DNA of 64,000 nt, from positions 1 to 64,000 of the forward strand of contig NZ_JAKZEW010000008.1 in NCBI RefSeq assembly GCF_022548875.1, written 5' to 3'. This document shows positions 51,206-62,631 of the stretch, one piece after another. The DNA comes from Glycomyces sp. L485 (GTDB lineage Bacteria > Actinomycetota > Actinomycetes > Mycobacteriales > Micromonosporaceae). The notes beneath the pieces were generated by a model that was given only the letters and a program-made list of their open reading frames with translations, ran no database searches and had not been told where the DNA came from. The stretch's first letter is position 1; the number at the start of each line of letters is the position of its first letter. A program made the translations under genes and the position numbers.

Positions 51206-52324
51206 TCAGGACATGTCGAGCGCGAGCCGCCGACCGGCGAGCCCTCGCGGGCGGTCCGCGACCCAGTCGCCCACTGTTCGGAGCACCGAGGCCGCCGCGC
51301 CCTCGTCGCCGAGGACCAGCGGTACGCCCTCGTCGGCTCCGAGGCCGATCCCGGGGTCGATCGGGATCCGCCCCAGCAGCGGGACCTCGTACCCGAGTTC
51401 GGCCGTCAGGGTCGCGGCCACCTGAGCGCCGCCGCCCGAACCGAACGGCTCCCATCTCGATCCGTCGGGCAGCTCGGCCCAGGCCATGTTCTCGACGACG
51501 CCGACGATCCGCTGCTTGGTCTGGAGTGCAACGGTTCCGGCGCGTTCGGCGACCTCGGCGGCGGCGAGGTGCGGAGTGGTCACCACCAGCGATTCGGCGT
51601 TCGGGAGCATCTGCGCGAGCGTGATCTGCACGTCCCCGGTGCCCGGCGGCATGTCGACCAGCAGCACGTCGAGGTCGCCCCAGAAGACGTCCACCAGGAA
51701 CTGCTCCAAGGCCCGGTGCAGCATCGGCCCCCTCCAGAGCACCGGAGCGTTCTTCTCGGTGAACATCCCCATCGAGATCACCTTCACCCCATGCCCGACC
51801 GGCGGAATGATCATCCGGTCCACCTGCACCGGCATGGTGCGCACCCCGAGCGCCCGCGGGATCGAGTGCCCGTAGATGTCCGCGTCCAGCACCCCGACCG
51901 AGAGGCCGCGACGCGCCAGCGCCGCGGCGAGGTTGGCGGTGACGCTCGACTTTCCGACCCCGCCCTTCGCCGACGCGACGCAGTAGACGCGAGTCAGCGA
52001 CGCCGGTTCGGCGAAGGGGACGGTCCGCTCCTCTCCCCCGCCTTTGAGCCGCTTTCGCAGGTCGGTCCGCTGCTCGTCGGTCATCACGTCCAGTTCGACC
52101 GCGACCGAGGCAACGCCGGGCACCTGTTCCACCGCGGCGGTCACGTCGGCGACGATCTTCTCGCGCAGCGGACAGCCCGACACGGTGAGCGCGACGGTCA
52201 CCGTGACCGCGCCGGCGTCGACCGCCACGTCCCGGACCATGCCCAGCTCGGTGATCGGCCGGTGGATCTCCGGGTCCTGGACGGTCGCCAGCGCCGCGGT
52301 GACCCGTTCTTTCAGATCGCTCAT
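51206..52324 (-). CDS. mrp: Mrp/ApbC-type Fe-S carrier ATPase
   Basis: This 372-residue protein has an N-terminal MIP18/DUF59 domain (about 1-90) and a P-loop ATPase with deviant Walker A SAKGGVGKSS (118-127). MGMFTEKNAPVLWRGPMLHR and LLVDMPPGTGDVQITLAQ are also visible. The family moves Fe-S clusters to apoproteins. The C-terminal CxxC of many Mrp proteins is absent (VVENMAWAELPDG), as I recall from mycobacterial Mrp. It overlaps korB by 4 nt and ends an Fe-S-rich gene run, so it could mature those enzymes. Confidence 0.93.
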   Translation of the reverse strand: MSDLKERVTAALATVQDPEIHRPITELGMVRDVAVDAGAVTVTVALTVSGCPLREKIVADVTAAVEQVPGVASVAVELDVMTDEQRTDLRKRLKGGGEERTVPFAEPASLTRVYCVASAKGGVGKSSVTANLAAALARRGLSVGVLDADIYGHSIPRALGVRTMPVQVDRMIIPPVGHGVKVISMGMFTEKNAPVLWRGPMLHRALEQFLVDVFWGDLDVLLVDMPPGTGDVQITLAQMLPNAESLVVTTPHLAAAEVAERAGTVALQTKQRIVGVVENMAWAELPDGSRWEPFGSGGGAQVAATLTAELGYEVPLLGRIPIDPGIGLGADEGVPLVLGDEGAAASVLRTVGDWVADRPRGLAGRRLALDMS

Positions 52325-53414
52325 CGTTCACTCCGTTCCGAGACGGTCCAGGTGTCGCCGCCGGCGATCACGTCCTCGATAGACGGCGGGTGTTGTTCTC
52401 GGGCGAGGACCGCCTGGTCGCGGACCTCGTCGTCGTACGCGGGCCGGGACACCGACCGGAAGACGCCGGTGACGGCGCAGGACAGGTCCTGTGTCGATAG
52501 TCGGGAGAGCGCGAACGCCGTGGACGGGTCCTCGTCGGCGGGGTCGTGGACCAGGATCGACTTCGAGTCGGCCTCCTCGCGCGGCAGCACGGCCAGTCGG
52601 CCGCGCGGGTCGCGGGCGACCACCTGCGTGCCGCGGCCGTCCTCGCCGACCGGTCCGAGATCGATCTCCTCTCCGGCGCGGAGCCGGATGACACGGCGGA
52701 GCGACTGGTCGGGGTCCTTCAGGGCGTCGAAGGCGCCGGCGTTGAAGACCGGGCAGTTCTGGTAGATCTCGACCAGTGCCGATCCGCGGTGCTCGGCGGC
52801 GGCGCGCAGCACCTCGGCGAGACCTTCCCGGTCGGAGTCCATCGACCGGGCCACGAAGCTCGCCTCGGCTCCGAGCGCCAGCGATACGGGGTTGAAGGGC
52901 GCGTCCGGCGATCCGACCGGGCTCGACTTGGTCACCATCCCCCGGTCGCTGGTCGGCGAGTACTGGCCTTTCGTGAGTCCGTAGACGCGATTGTTGAAAA
53001 GTAGGATCTTCAGGTTCACGTTCCGGCGGAGCGCGTGGATCAGGTGGTTGCCGCCAATCGACAGGGCGTCGCCGTCGCCGGTGATCACCCAGACCGACAG
53101 GTCCGGCCGCGCCACCGCCAATCCGGTCGCGATCGCGGGCGCCCGCCCGTGGATCGAGTGCATCCCGTAGGTGTCGAGGTAGTACGGGAACCGCGACGAG
53201 CAGCCGATCCCGGAGATGAAGACGATGTTCTCCCGGCGCAGGCCGAGTTCGGGGAGCATCGCCTGGACGGTGTTGAGGATGATGTAGTCCCCGCAGCCGG
53301 GGCACCAGCGCACTTCCTGGTCGGATCGGTAGTCCGCGGCCTTCTGGGGCTCGGGGTCGCTCGGGACCAGCGCGAGCCCCGAGCGCCGGCCGGCGGTCTC
53401 GGTGTCGACAGTGG

Positions 53415-53418
<4 letters not shown>
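52321..53418 (-). CDS. korB: 2-oxoacid:ferredoxin oxidoreductase, beta subunit
   Basis: This 365-residue subunit binds thiamine pyrophosphate. Motifs are VRWCPGCGDYIILN (Fe-S cysteines near the N-terminus), GIGCSSRFPYYLDTYG, ITGDGDALSIGGNHLIHALR and FNNRVYGLTKGQYSPTS. It forms the 2-oxoglutarate:ferredoxin oxidoreductase type complex with KorA, producing acyl-CoA and reduced ferredoxin. It overlaps both neighbours by 4 nt. Confidence 0.95.
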
Positions 53419-55258
<1,840 letters not shown>

Positions 55259-55262
<4 letters not shown>

Positions 55263-55597
55263 GACGCCTCGTATCCCGCGATGAAGAGCGTGTCCACGCC
55301 GATCTCGCCGGTCTTGCGCGCCCCGCCGGGCGCGCCGAGCGCGTCGCTCCGGCCCGGCAGCGGTTCGTGGAAGAACCGCGCGTTGTCGGCGATGAACTCG
55401 GCTTCGGTGTCGGGTACGTCGTCGGCCGGGAGGATCGCCTCCACCGGGCAGACCGGTTCGCAGGCGCTGCAGTCGATGCACTCGTCGGGGTGGACGTAGG
55501 CGCTCCGCGATCCGATGTAGATGCAGTCGACCGGGCATTCATCCACGCAGGCCCGGTCGGTCACATCGACGCACGCGGAACCGATGACAAAGGTCAT
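55259..55597 (-). CDS. fdxA: 7Fe ferredoxin (FdxA type)
   Basis: This 112-residue ferredoxin has cysteines C9, C17, C21, C25 and C40, C43, C46, C50 in the CxxxxxxxCxxxCP and CxxCxxCxxxCP patterns of 3Fe-4S/4Fe-4S (7Fe) proteins. The C-terminal 50 residues are the usual FdxA tail. It is the likely electron acceptor of KorAB, to which it is joined by a 4-nt overlap. It lies 27 nt after the ABC ATPase gene. Confidence 0.95.
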
Positions 55598-55624
55598 GAG
55601 AGGGAACCTTTCTGGGAATTCGGG

Positions 55625-56385
<761 letters not shown>

Positions 56386-56389
<4 letters not shown>

Positions 56390-57252
56390 GCGCCCTCCCC
56401 AGGCAGCCACCGGTTTACGCGGCGGCCCACCCGCTCGATCGCCCAGGAGGTGGTGAATCCGAGGACTCCGATGGTGAGCATGCCGGTGACCACGCCCGCG
56501 TAGTCGAGCAGCGAGTAGGACATCCAGGTCCAGTAGCCGACGCCGAACTGGCCGGAGATCATCTCGGCGCTGATCACGCAGATCCAGGCGACGCCCATGC
56601 TCACCGACAGCCCGGAGAAGATGGACGGCATCGCGCCGGGGACGACGACGTGCAGCAGGATCTGGAAGCGGCTCGCCCCGAGGGTGCGGGCCGCGTCGGT
56701 CCACACCGGCGGGAGTGCCTTCATCGCGTGGATGGTCGCCACGGTGACCGGGAAGAAGGCCGCGAAGAAGGTGATGAACACGATTCCCTGCTCGCTGGTG
56801 GGGAACAGCAGGATGGCGATCGGGACCAGGGCGATGGCCGGGATCGGCCGGGCGACTTCGATGAGCGGCCGCACGAGGGCGGCGGCGATCTTCGAGCGCC
56901 CGACGGCGATCCCGGTCAGCACCCCTGCCAGGCCGGCCAGCGCGAATCCGGAGAGGATGCGGCCCAGGCTGGAGACGACGTGCTGATAGAACACCGCCGA
57001 CTCCAGCTGGGCCGTCATCGCGGCACCGACTTCACCGGGGCCGGGAATCTTGTCGAACCGCACCCACGCGACGACGTCGTACGACGTGAGCAGCTGCCAC
57101 ACCGCCAAGGCGGCGAGGATCGGGACCGCCGGCAGCAGTCGGCGGACGGCGTGAAGCGGCGATCGGCGCGGCCGCGTCGCCGTCGCCTCGGCCGCGGGCG
57201 GCGCGGCCGGGGAGGCGGGTTCGGCGGACAGCCGTTCCTGTGTGGTCGTCAT
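56386..57252 (-). CDS. ABC transporter permease (SsuC/TauC type)
   Basis: This 288-residue permease has a 35-residue polar N-terminus and six hydrophobic segments. The SsuC-type EAA loop is DAARTLGASRFQILLHVVVP. It forms an importer with the ATPase and the lipoprotein that flank it. It lies 22 nt downstream of the lipoprotein gene. Confidence 0.94.
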
Positions 57253-57274
57253 GGGTTCGGTTCCTTCCTGGCTG

Positions 57275-58687
57275 TCACACGCGGTCGAGGGCGGCTTGGT
57301 AGTCGATGACCTCTGATCCGGTGTGTTCGGCGGCGTACGCCTCGGCGTCGGCGACGGTCGCGAACGGCAGGAGGGTCATGGTGTCCTCACCGTCGGGGTC
57401 GTGCACCCAGGTGGCGTAGTCGCCGAAGATGCGGGTTCCGGAAGCGGCGTCCGGGACGTAGAGCGCCCGGTACTGCCCGCCTTCGGCGACCAGGCGGAGC
57501 AGGCAGGTCGGGGTGGCGGCGACCTCGGTGGCGTCCGCTTCGGCCGGCCAGGCCTCGGAGGCGGTGGCGGGGTCGGCGACGTCGGCGTCGCAGACCTCGT
57601 CGTGGCCGGTGATCGCCGACGGGTTGGTCAGGGAGGTCTTGAGCGCGTCGTATTCGGAGCCGTAGAGCTCCTCGAGCGGCTCCTCGTCGACAAAGTCGCC
57701 GAGGTCGAGCGTTTCGAGGGCGCCGAGTTCTTCGAGGAACGGCAGTCCGGTCTCGACGGCGCCGACGAGCTCGTCCTTGATGGTCAGGTCGAAGGTGACC
57801 GCGCCGCCCGGTCCGTTGTACAGGTAGACGACCTCTGGCGGCAGGCCGGTGGCTTCGGCGACCGTCATCGCGGCTTCGAGGGGGTGCTCGTAGAGGTATT
57901 CGGTGGCCTCTTTCTGTGCGGCCAGGAACGCCTGCAGGACTTCGGGGTGTTCTTCGGTGTAGGCCTCCGACGCGACCACGCCGTGGAAGGTGGGGACGCC
58001 GGTGTCGCCGTCGTGGAGGAGGCGGCCCTCGCCGGAGAAGATGACCCGCTGTGGGAAGGGCACGAACTGGGCCAGTGCCGCGACCTGTTCGCTTTCGAGG
58101 GCGGTGACGCCGACCGGGGGGTCCTGGCCGAGGATCTCGACGTCCTCGGGCGACATGCCGTCCGCGTCGAGGGCGCTGACCAGGTTGCCGTGTGCGGTAG
58201 AGCCGAGGCTGGTCGAAATGATCCCGCCTTCCAGGTCGGCGAGGGTCTTCGCGTCGGACGAGGTCGGGACCACGATCTGGTTGAGCGAGCCGCGGAGGTT
58301 GTAGCCGGTGACGCTTACCCAGTCGGTCTTGACGTCGCCGAGTTCGGCGGTCTTCGCGCCGTTGACCGACAGCGGGTAGTCGCCCATCGAGCCGATGTGC
58401 ACCTTCCCGGCGATCATCTCGGCGGTCAGCGGCGGGCCGGAGGCGAAGTCGTGCCAGGTCAGGTCGTAGGTCTTGCCGGTCTCCTCAGCGGCGGCGGCGA
58501 GGTGCTCGTCGAGCAGTCCCAGCTCCCGCATGAGGGTGCCGGCGGTGACGGTGTTGATGGTCTTCGACTGGTAGCCGATGGCGACCGGGACGGTGCCGTC
58601 CTCGGCGCCGCCTGCAGCGCTACAGGCGGTGGTGCCGAGCACGGCCGCGGCGGCGAATGCGGCGGCGGCCTTTCGGGTGATGTTCAT
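57275..58687 (-). CDS. SsuA-like binding lipoprotein with NosL-like tail
   Basis: This 470-residue protein has a lipobox at C22 (LGTTAC) and an NMT1/SsuA-type binding domain (about 35-330), with IGYQSKTINTVTAGTLMREL, GSMGDYPLSVNGAK and ISTSLGSTAHGNLVSAL. A C-terminal portion (about 395-470) reads TCLLRLVAEGGQYRALYVPD, then MTLLPFATVADAEAYAAEH. This resembles the end of NosL-type copper chaperones. Usual SsuA/TauA proteins are about 330 residues, so the extension is extra. The ligand is unknown. Confidence 0.82.
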   Translation of the reverse strand: MNITRKAAAAFAAAAVLGTTACSAAGGAEDGTVPVAIGYQSKTINTVTAGTLMRELGLLDEHLAAAAEETGKTYDLTWHDFASGPPLTAEMIAGKVHIGSMGDYPLSVNGAKTAELGDVKTDWVSVTGYNLRGSLNQIVVPTSSDAKTLADLEGGIISTSLGSTAHGNLVSALDADGMSPEDVEILGQDPPVGVTALESEQVAALAQFVPFPQRVIFSGEGRLLHDGDTGVPTFHGVVASEAYTEEHPEVLQAFLAAQKEATEYLYEHPLEAAMTVAEATGLPPEVVYLYNGPGGAVTFDLTIKDELVGAVETGLPFLEELGALETLDLGDFVDEEPLEELYGSEYDALKTSLTNPSAITGHDEVCDADVADPATASEAWPAEADATEVAATPTCLLRLVAEGGQYRALYVPDAASGTRIFGDYATWVHDPDGEDTMTLLPFATVADAEAYAAEHTGSEVIDYQAALDRV

Positions 58688-58699
58688 GTGAGGAGTCCT

Positions 58700-58927
58700 T
58701 CAGCGCAGGAGGTAAGGGATGTTGACGGTCACGGCGTCGACGGGGCAGCGGGCGGCGCAGGGGCCGCAGTACCAGCACTCGTCGACGTGCATGTAGGCCT
58801 TGCCGGTCTCGGGGTGGATCGCCAGGGAGTCCAGCGGACACATGTCGACGCAGAGGGTGCAGCCGTCGATGCACTTCTCTTCGTCGACGGTGACGGGTAC
58901 ATCGGCGCGGGAGTTCGCTTGAGCCAT
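58700..58927 (-). CDS. Two-cluster ferredoxin, AprB-like
   Basis: This 75-residue protein has two 4Fe-4S motifs: C19, C23, C26, C30 (CIDGCTLCVDMCP) and C51, C54, C57, C61 (CWYCGPCAARCP). The first has the CxxxC spacing, and the second the CWxC motif, reminiscent of AprB, the electron-transfer subunit of adenylylsulfate reductase. It probably carries electrons to or from the flavoprotein at 59879-61648. It lies 34 nt downstream of the HEAT gene and 12 nt upstream of the lipoprotein gene. Confidence 0.9.
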   Translation of the reverse strand: MAQANSRADVPVTVDEEKCIDGCTLCVDMCPLDSLAIHPETGKAYMHVDECWYCGPCAARCPVDAVTVNIPYLLR

Positions 58928-58961
58928 GGGGGGTGTCCTCTCGAAGAGTCTCGGTTGGAAA

Positions 58962-59882
58962 TCAGGCGTGATGGTCGGGGTGGTCTTCCAGGGCGATGCG
59001 GGCGAAGGCGCGGACGTCGGCGTCCACGTCTCCTTGGGCGCGCAGCAGGGCCTCGCGGACGTGCGGGTGTCCGGCCAGCCGCGGCATGAGCGCCTTCACC
59101 GCGGCCTTGCGCACGTCGAGGTTCGGATCGGTGGAGGCCGTGATCAGGGGGTCTACTGTGGCTGAGACGTTCGATGCGGCCAGTGCGGTGGCCGCGGCCT
59201 GCCGGACTTCCCAGGAGGGGTCGTCGAGGGCCCGCACCGCGAGTCCGGCCGCGTCGTCGGTGCAGCCGGTCTGTGCCAGGGCGGCCAGCGAGGCGGCTCG
59301 GACCAGCGGGTCGTCGTCGTCGTGCATCCGGGTGAGCGTGGCGATCCCGCGCGGGTCGCCGACGGCGCCGATGCCGCGGGCGGCGGCGATCCGCACCCAT
59401 GGCGAGGGGTCGCCGGAGGCGGCGGCGAGGCCGTCGAGGTCGTCCAGGGAGACCATCCCGAGCACTGCCTCACGGCGCGCGCGCTCGTCGGGGTCGCGCA
59501 GGATCGAGCCGAGTTCGGCCGCGCCGGTGAGTCGGTGCCGCCACAGGGCTCCGATGGCCGCGACCCGGATCGCGGCCTCCGAGTGGTCGAGCGCCGCCCT
59601 GAGGCCGGACTCGAACTCGGGGCTCGGCTCGATGACCTCCCGCAGTTCGCGCAGCAGATCGGCGGCGCGGTCGCGCACCGCGGCGTCGGCGTCGAGGAGC
59701 GCCGCGGCGAAGACCGGTGAGGCCTCCTTCCAGTCGTCGGCGGCCTCGCTGAGCACCGAGAGGGCGGTGCGGCGCACCTCGGGGTCGGGGTCGGCGAGAT
59801 AGGAGGCCAGCTCCTCGACTTCGGGGGCCTCGTCGACGAGTTCCAGCAGGGCCAGGATCCGGCCGCTCTGCGCCGCGCTCAT
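58962..59882 (-). CDS. HEAT-repeat protein of the redox operon
   Basis: This 306-residue, all-helical protein has about eight HEAT/PBS-lyase-type repeats, such as DPDPEVRRTALSVLSEAA, DHSEAAIRVAAIGALWRH, DPSWEVRQAAATALAAS and DPNLDVRKAAVKALMPR. No enzyme motif is seen; a scaffold or assembly role for the flavoprotein-ferredoxin pair is inference. ATG at 59882 overlaps the flavoprotein stop (ATGA) and has GGAGG seven bases upstream. Confidence 0.85.
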   Translation of the reverse strand: MSAAQSGRILALLELVDEAPEVEELASYLADPDPEVRRTALSVLSEAADDWKEASPVFAAALLDADAAVRDRAADLLRELREVIEPSPEFESGLRAALDHSEAAIRVAAIGALWRHRLTGAAELGSILRDPDERARREAVLGMVSLDDLDGLAAASGDPSPWVRIAAARGIGAVGDPRGIATLTRMHDDDDPLVRAASLAALAQTGCTDDAAGLAVRALDDPSWEVRQAAATALAASNVSATVDPLITASTDPNLDVRKAAVKALMPRLAGHPHVREALLRAQGDVDADVRAFARIALEDHPDHHA

Positions 59883-61648
59883 CGCCATGCCTCCGCGAGC
59901 TCGGTGCCGCGCGGTGCGGGCGCGTCGGGGACGCCGTCGGGCCGGACGAAGCCGGGCACCGGGACGATGTACGGCGCGACCGGCCGCCGGTCGAACCGCA
60001 TCTGCTCGTTCGACGGGTCCTTGCTGAGGTTGAGGTGGCAGAACCAGTTCGCGTCGTCTTGGACCGGCAGGTCGTCGCGGGAGTGGTAGAGGCCCCAGCG
60101 GCTCTCGGTGCGAGTGAGCGAGGCGCGGGCGGCCATCTCGGCGCAGTCGCGAATGAAGGTGACCTCGGCGCACCGCATCAGCTCGTGCGGGGTGCGGGCG
60201 CCCATCTGGGCGATGTCGACACGCATCCGCTCGAACGCCTCGACTCCGAGTGTCAGGTAGCGCTCGGTCTTGGGCGGCTGGAGGTAGTCGTTGACGAAGC
60301 GGCGCAACTTGTACTCCACTTGGGGCTGGGGTGGTCCCTCCGGGTTGGACGCCGGCCGGTAGATCAGGTCGTGAGCGGCCTCGATCTGATCTTCGGGGAG
60401 TTCGGGACGGGCCGCGGTCTTGGCGTACGACGCGGCGTCCTCGCCGGCGATGTCGCCGTAAACGAACGCGCCGATCATGTAGTTGTGCGGCACGCAGGCC
60501 ATGTCGCCGGCGGCGTACAGGCCTGGGACGGTGGTCCGGGCGTGCTCATCGACCCACACGCCGGAGGCGGAGTGGCCGCTGCACAGGCCGATCTCGGAGA
60601 TGTGCATCTCGATGTCGCGCTCGCGGTAGTCGGTGCCGCGGCCGGCGTGGAAGGTGCCGCGCGTGGGCCGCTCGGTGGTGTGCAGGATCCCCTCGATCTC
60701 GCCGATCGTGGTGTCGGGTAGGTGGCTGAGCTTGAGGTAGATCGGCCCGCGGGAGCTGTCGAGCTCACGCTTGACCTCGGCCATCATCTGGCCGGACCAG
60801 TAGTCGCAGTCGACGAACCGGTTGCCTTCACCGTTGACCTGGTAGCCGCCGAACGGGTTGGCGACATAGGCGCAGGCCGGTCCGTTGTAGTCCTTGATCA
60901 GCGGGTTGATCTGGAAGCATTCGATTCCGCTGAGCTCGGCGCCCGCGTGGTAGGCCATGGCGTAGCCGTCGCCGGCGTTGGTCGGGTTCTCGTAGGTGCC
61001 GTAGAGGTAGCCGCTGGCCGGGAGGCCGAGCCGTCCGCAGGCGCCGGCGGCCAGGATGACCGCGCCGGCCGAGACCGTGACGAACTCGCCGGTGCGGGTG
61101 TCGAACCCGACCGCGCCGACCGCCCGGCCGTCCTCGGTGAGCACCCGGACCGGCATCACCCGGTTCGTCATCATGACGTTGGCGCGCACCTTGCGCGAGC
61201 GGAGCTCGCGGTAGAGGACCTTCTTGACTTCCTTGCCCTCCGGCATCGGCAGCACGTAGCTCCCGGACCGGTGGACCTTGCGGACGGCGTACTCGTCGTG
61301 CTCGTCCTTCTCGAACTTCACGCCGTAGGACTCCAGACGCTGCACCATCTCGAAGCCGCGAGTGGCGGTCCGGTGGACGGTCCGCTGGTTGACGATGCCG
61401 TCGTTGGCGACGGTGATGTCGGCGACGTAGTCCTCGGGGGTGGCCTTGCCGGGGACGACGGCGTTGTTGACGCCGTCCATGCCCATCGCAAGCGCGCCGG
61501 AGTGCCGGACATGGGCCTTCTCCATGATCAGCACCGACGCGCCGTGACGTGCGGCGGTGAGCGCCGCCATCGTGCCGGCGGTGCCGCCGCCGACGACGAG
61601 CACGTCGCACTCTAGGCGGCGCCGGTCGTCTACCTGCGGGATCTGCAT
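59879..61648 (-). CDS. AprA/fumarate-reductase-like flavoprotein
   Basis: This 589-residue protein of the succinate dehydrogenase/adenylylsulfate reductase flavoprotein family has FAD motif DVLVVGGGTAGTMAALTA (about 15-32). RHSGALAMGMDGVNNAVVPG, VILAAGACGRLGLPASGYLY and TTVPGLYAAGDMACVPHNY are also visible. HISEIGLCSGHSASGVWVDE and the C-terminal helical domain resemble AprA more than fumarate reductase. True APS reductase is unlikely, since no sat or dsr genes are near. An in-frame GTG at 61660 is an alternative start. The substrate is unknown. Confidence 0.85.
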   Translation of the reverse strand: MQIPQVDDRRRLECDVLVVGGGTAGTMAALTAARHGASVLIMEKAHVRHSGALAMGMDGVNNAVVPGKATPEDYVADITVANDGIVNQRTVHRTATRGFEMVQRLESYGVKFEKDEHDEYAVRKVHRSGSYVLPMPEGKEVKKVLYRELRSRKVRANVMMTNRVMPVRVLTEDGRAVGAVGFDTRTGEFVTVSAGAVILAAGACGRLGLPASGYLYGTYENPTNAGDGYAMAYHAGAELSGIECFQINPLIKDYNGPACAYVANPFGGYQVNGEGNRFVDCDYWSGQMMAEVKRELDSSRGPIYLKLSHLPDTTIGEIEGILHTTERPTRGTFHAGRGTDYRERDIEMHISEIGLCSGHSASGVWVDEHARTTVPGLYAAGDMACVPHNYMIGAFVYGDIAGEDAASYAKTAARPELPEDQIEAAHDLIYRPASNPEGPPQPQVEYKLRRFVNDYLQPPKTERYLTLGVEAFERMRVDIAQMGARTPHELMRCAEVTFIRDCAEMAARASLTRTESRWGLYHSRDDLPVQDDANWFCHLNLSKDPSNEQMRFDRRPVAPYIVPVPGFVRPDGVPDAPAPRGTELAEAWR

Positions 61649-61652
61649 CTGA

Positions 61653-62468
61653 TCACTCACTTTCTTCCGGGAGTTCAACGGGCTCGGGTAGGAACGGGTT
61701 GTGGACGGGGTGGCGGACGAGGAGGGTCGAGAGCGATATCCGGTCGCCGCGGAAGCGGAGGAATTCGAGGTCGACCGGGCGCCCGTCGTCGGTGTGGGCG
61801 AGGCGCTCCACATAGAGCAGCGGTGAGCCGACACGGGCTTCGAGGACGCCGGCCACGGTCGGGTCGGCCGCCACCGATTCGATGACGACCCGGGCCTCGC
61901 CGAGGGGCAGCCCGAGCTCGGACTCGATCAGCGAGAACACGTCGCGGTGCTCCAGGTCGTGCATGAGCAGCGGCTCTCCCACGTCGGCGGGCAGGTAGCT
62001 GGCGTCCAGCGACACGGCCTCGCCGTCGAGCATCCGGAGCCGCTCCAAGGCCATCACCGGTGCGCCCGGCTCGATGCGCAGCCGCTCGGCGACCAGGGGC
62101 ACGGCGGGGACGAGCTCGGCGAGCAGGATCCGGTTGGTGACCCTCGGGTACCGGGAGTCGAACGTCTCGGCCAGGCCGCGGAGCCGGTCCAGCCCGTGGT
62201 CGGCCTTCGCCGAGACCACGAACGTGCCGGAGCCTTGGATTCGGGTGACGAGGCCTTCGTCCCGCAGCAGCGCCAGTACTTCGCGGACGACGTTGCGGCT
62301 GGCGTTGAACTCCAGGGCCAGGTCGGTCTCCGACGGCAGCGGCAGGGCGCCGTAGACGCCCTCGAGGATCCGGGTGCGCAGTACGTCCCGGATGCGGCGT
62401 ACCGGCCCGGAGCGTCGGCCGCGGGCCGCCCTCGGTACCGTCTTGGTGGCTTTCATGGAAGTGATCAT
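61653..62468 (-). CDS. GntR/HutC-family regulator
   Basis: This 271-residue regulator has an N-terminal winged helix (VYGALPLPSETDLALEFNAS followed by RNVVREVLALLRDEGLV) and a C-terminal UTRA ligand domain (about 110-265, PVMALERLRMLDGEAVSLD). It is the first gene of the redox operon and overlaps an alternative flavoprotein start, so it probably controls the whole run. ATG at 62468 and 62456 are both possible. Confidence 0.92.
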   Translation of the reverse strand: MITSMKATKTVPRAARGRRSGPVRRIRDVLRTRILEGVYGALPLPSETDLALEFNASRNVVREVLALLRDEGLVTRIQGSGTFVVSAKADHGLDRLRGLAETFDSRYPRVTNRILLAELVPAVPLVAERLRIEPGAPVMALERLRMLDGEAVSLDASYLPADVGEPLLMHDLEHRDVFSLIESELGLPLGEARVVIESVAADPTVAGVLEARVGSPLLYVERLAHTDDGRPVDLEFLRFRGDRISLSTLLVRHPVHNPFLPEPVELPEESE

Positions 62469-62470
62469 TC

Positions 62471-62486
62471 GTGTGGCGTATTACAC
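62471..62486. promoter_or_regulatory. Possible GntR operator
   Basis: GTGT (62471-62474) and ACAC (62483-62486) form a short dyad around GGCGTATT, 2 nt upstream of the gntR start codon. On the minus strand TAATAC could be a -10 box, but no good -35 box was found. The rest of 62469-62631 shows nothing else. Confidence 0.3.
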
Positions 62487-62631
62487 ATCCGGGTTCCCAT
62501 CAATTACTCGGCTGTTACGCCACCCTTGCGTGGCCTCAATGACCTGCGTGAACGGTCTGCAGACGGCGAATCCGCCGCGAATTCGCCGGTATACGCCGGG
62601 GCATTTCGGGGATGCGGACCGTCCCGGGGCG

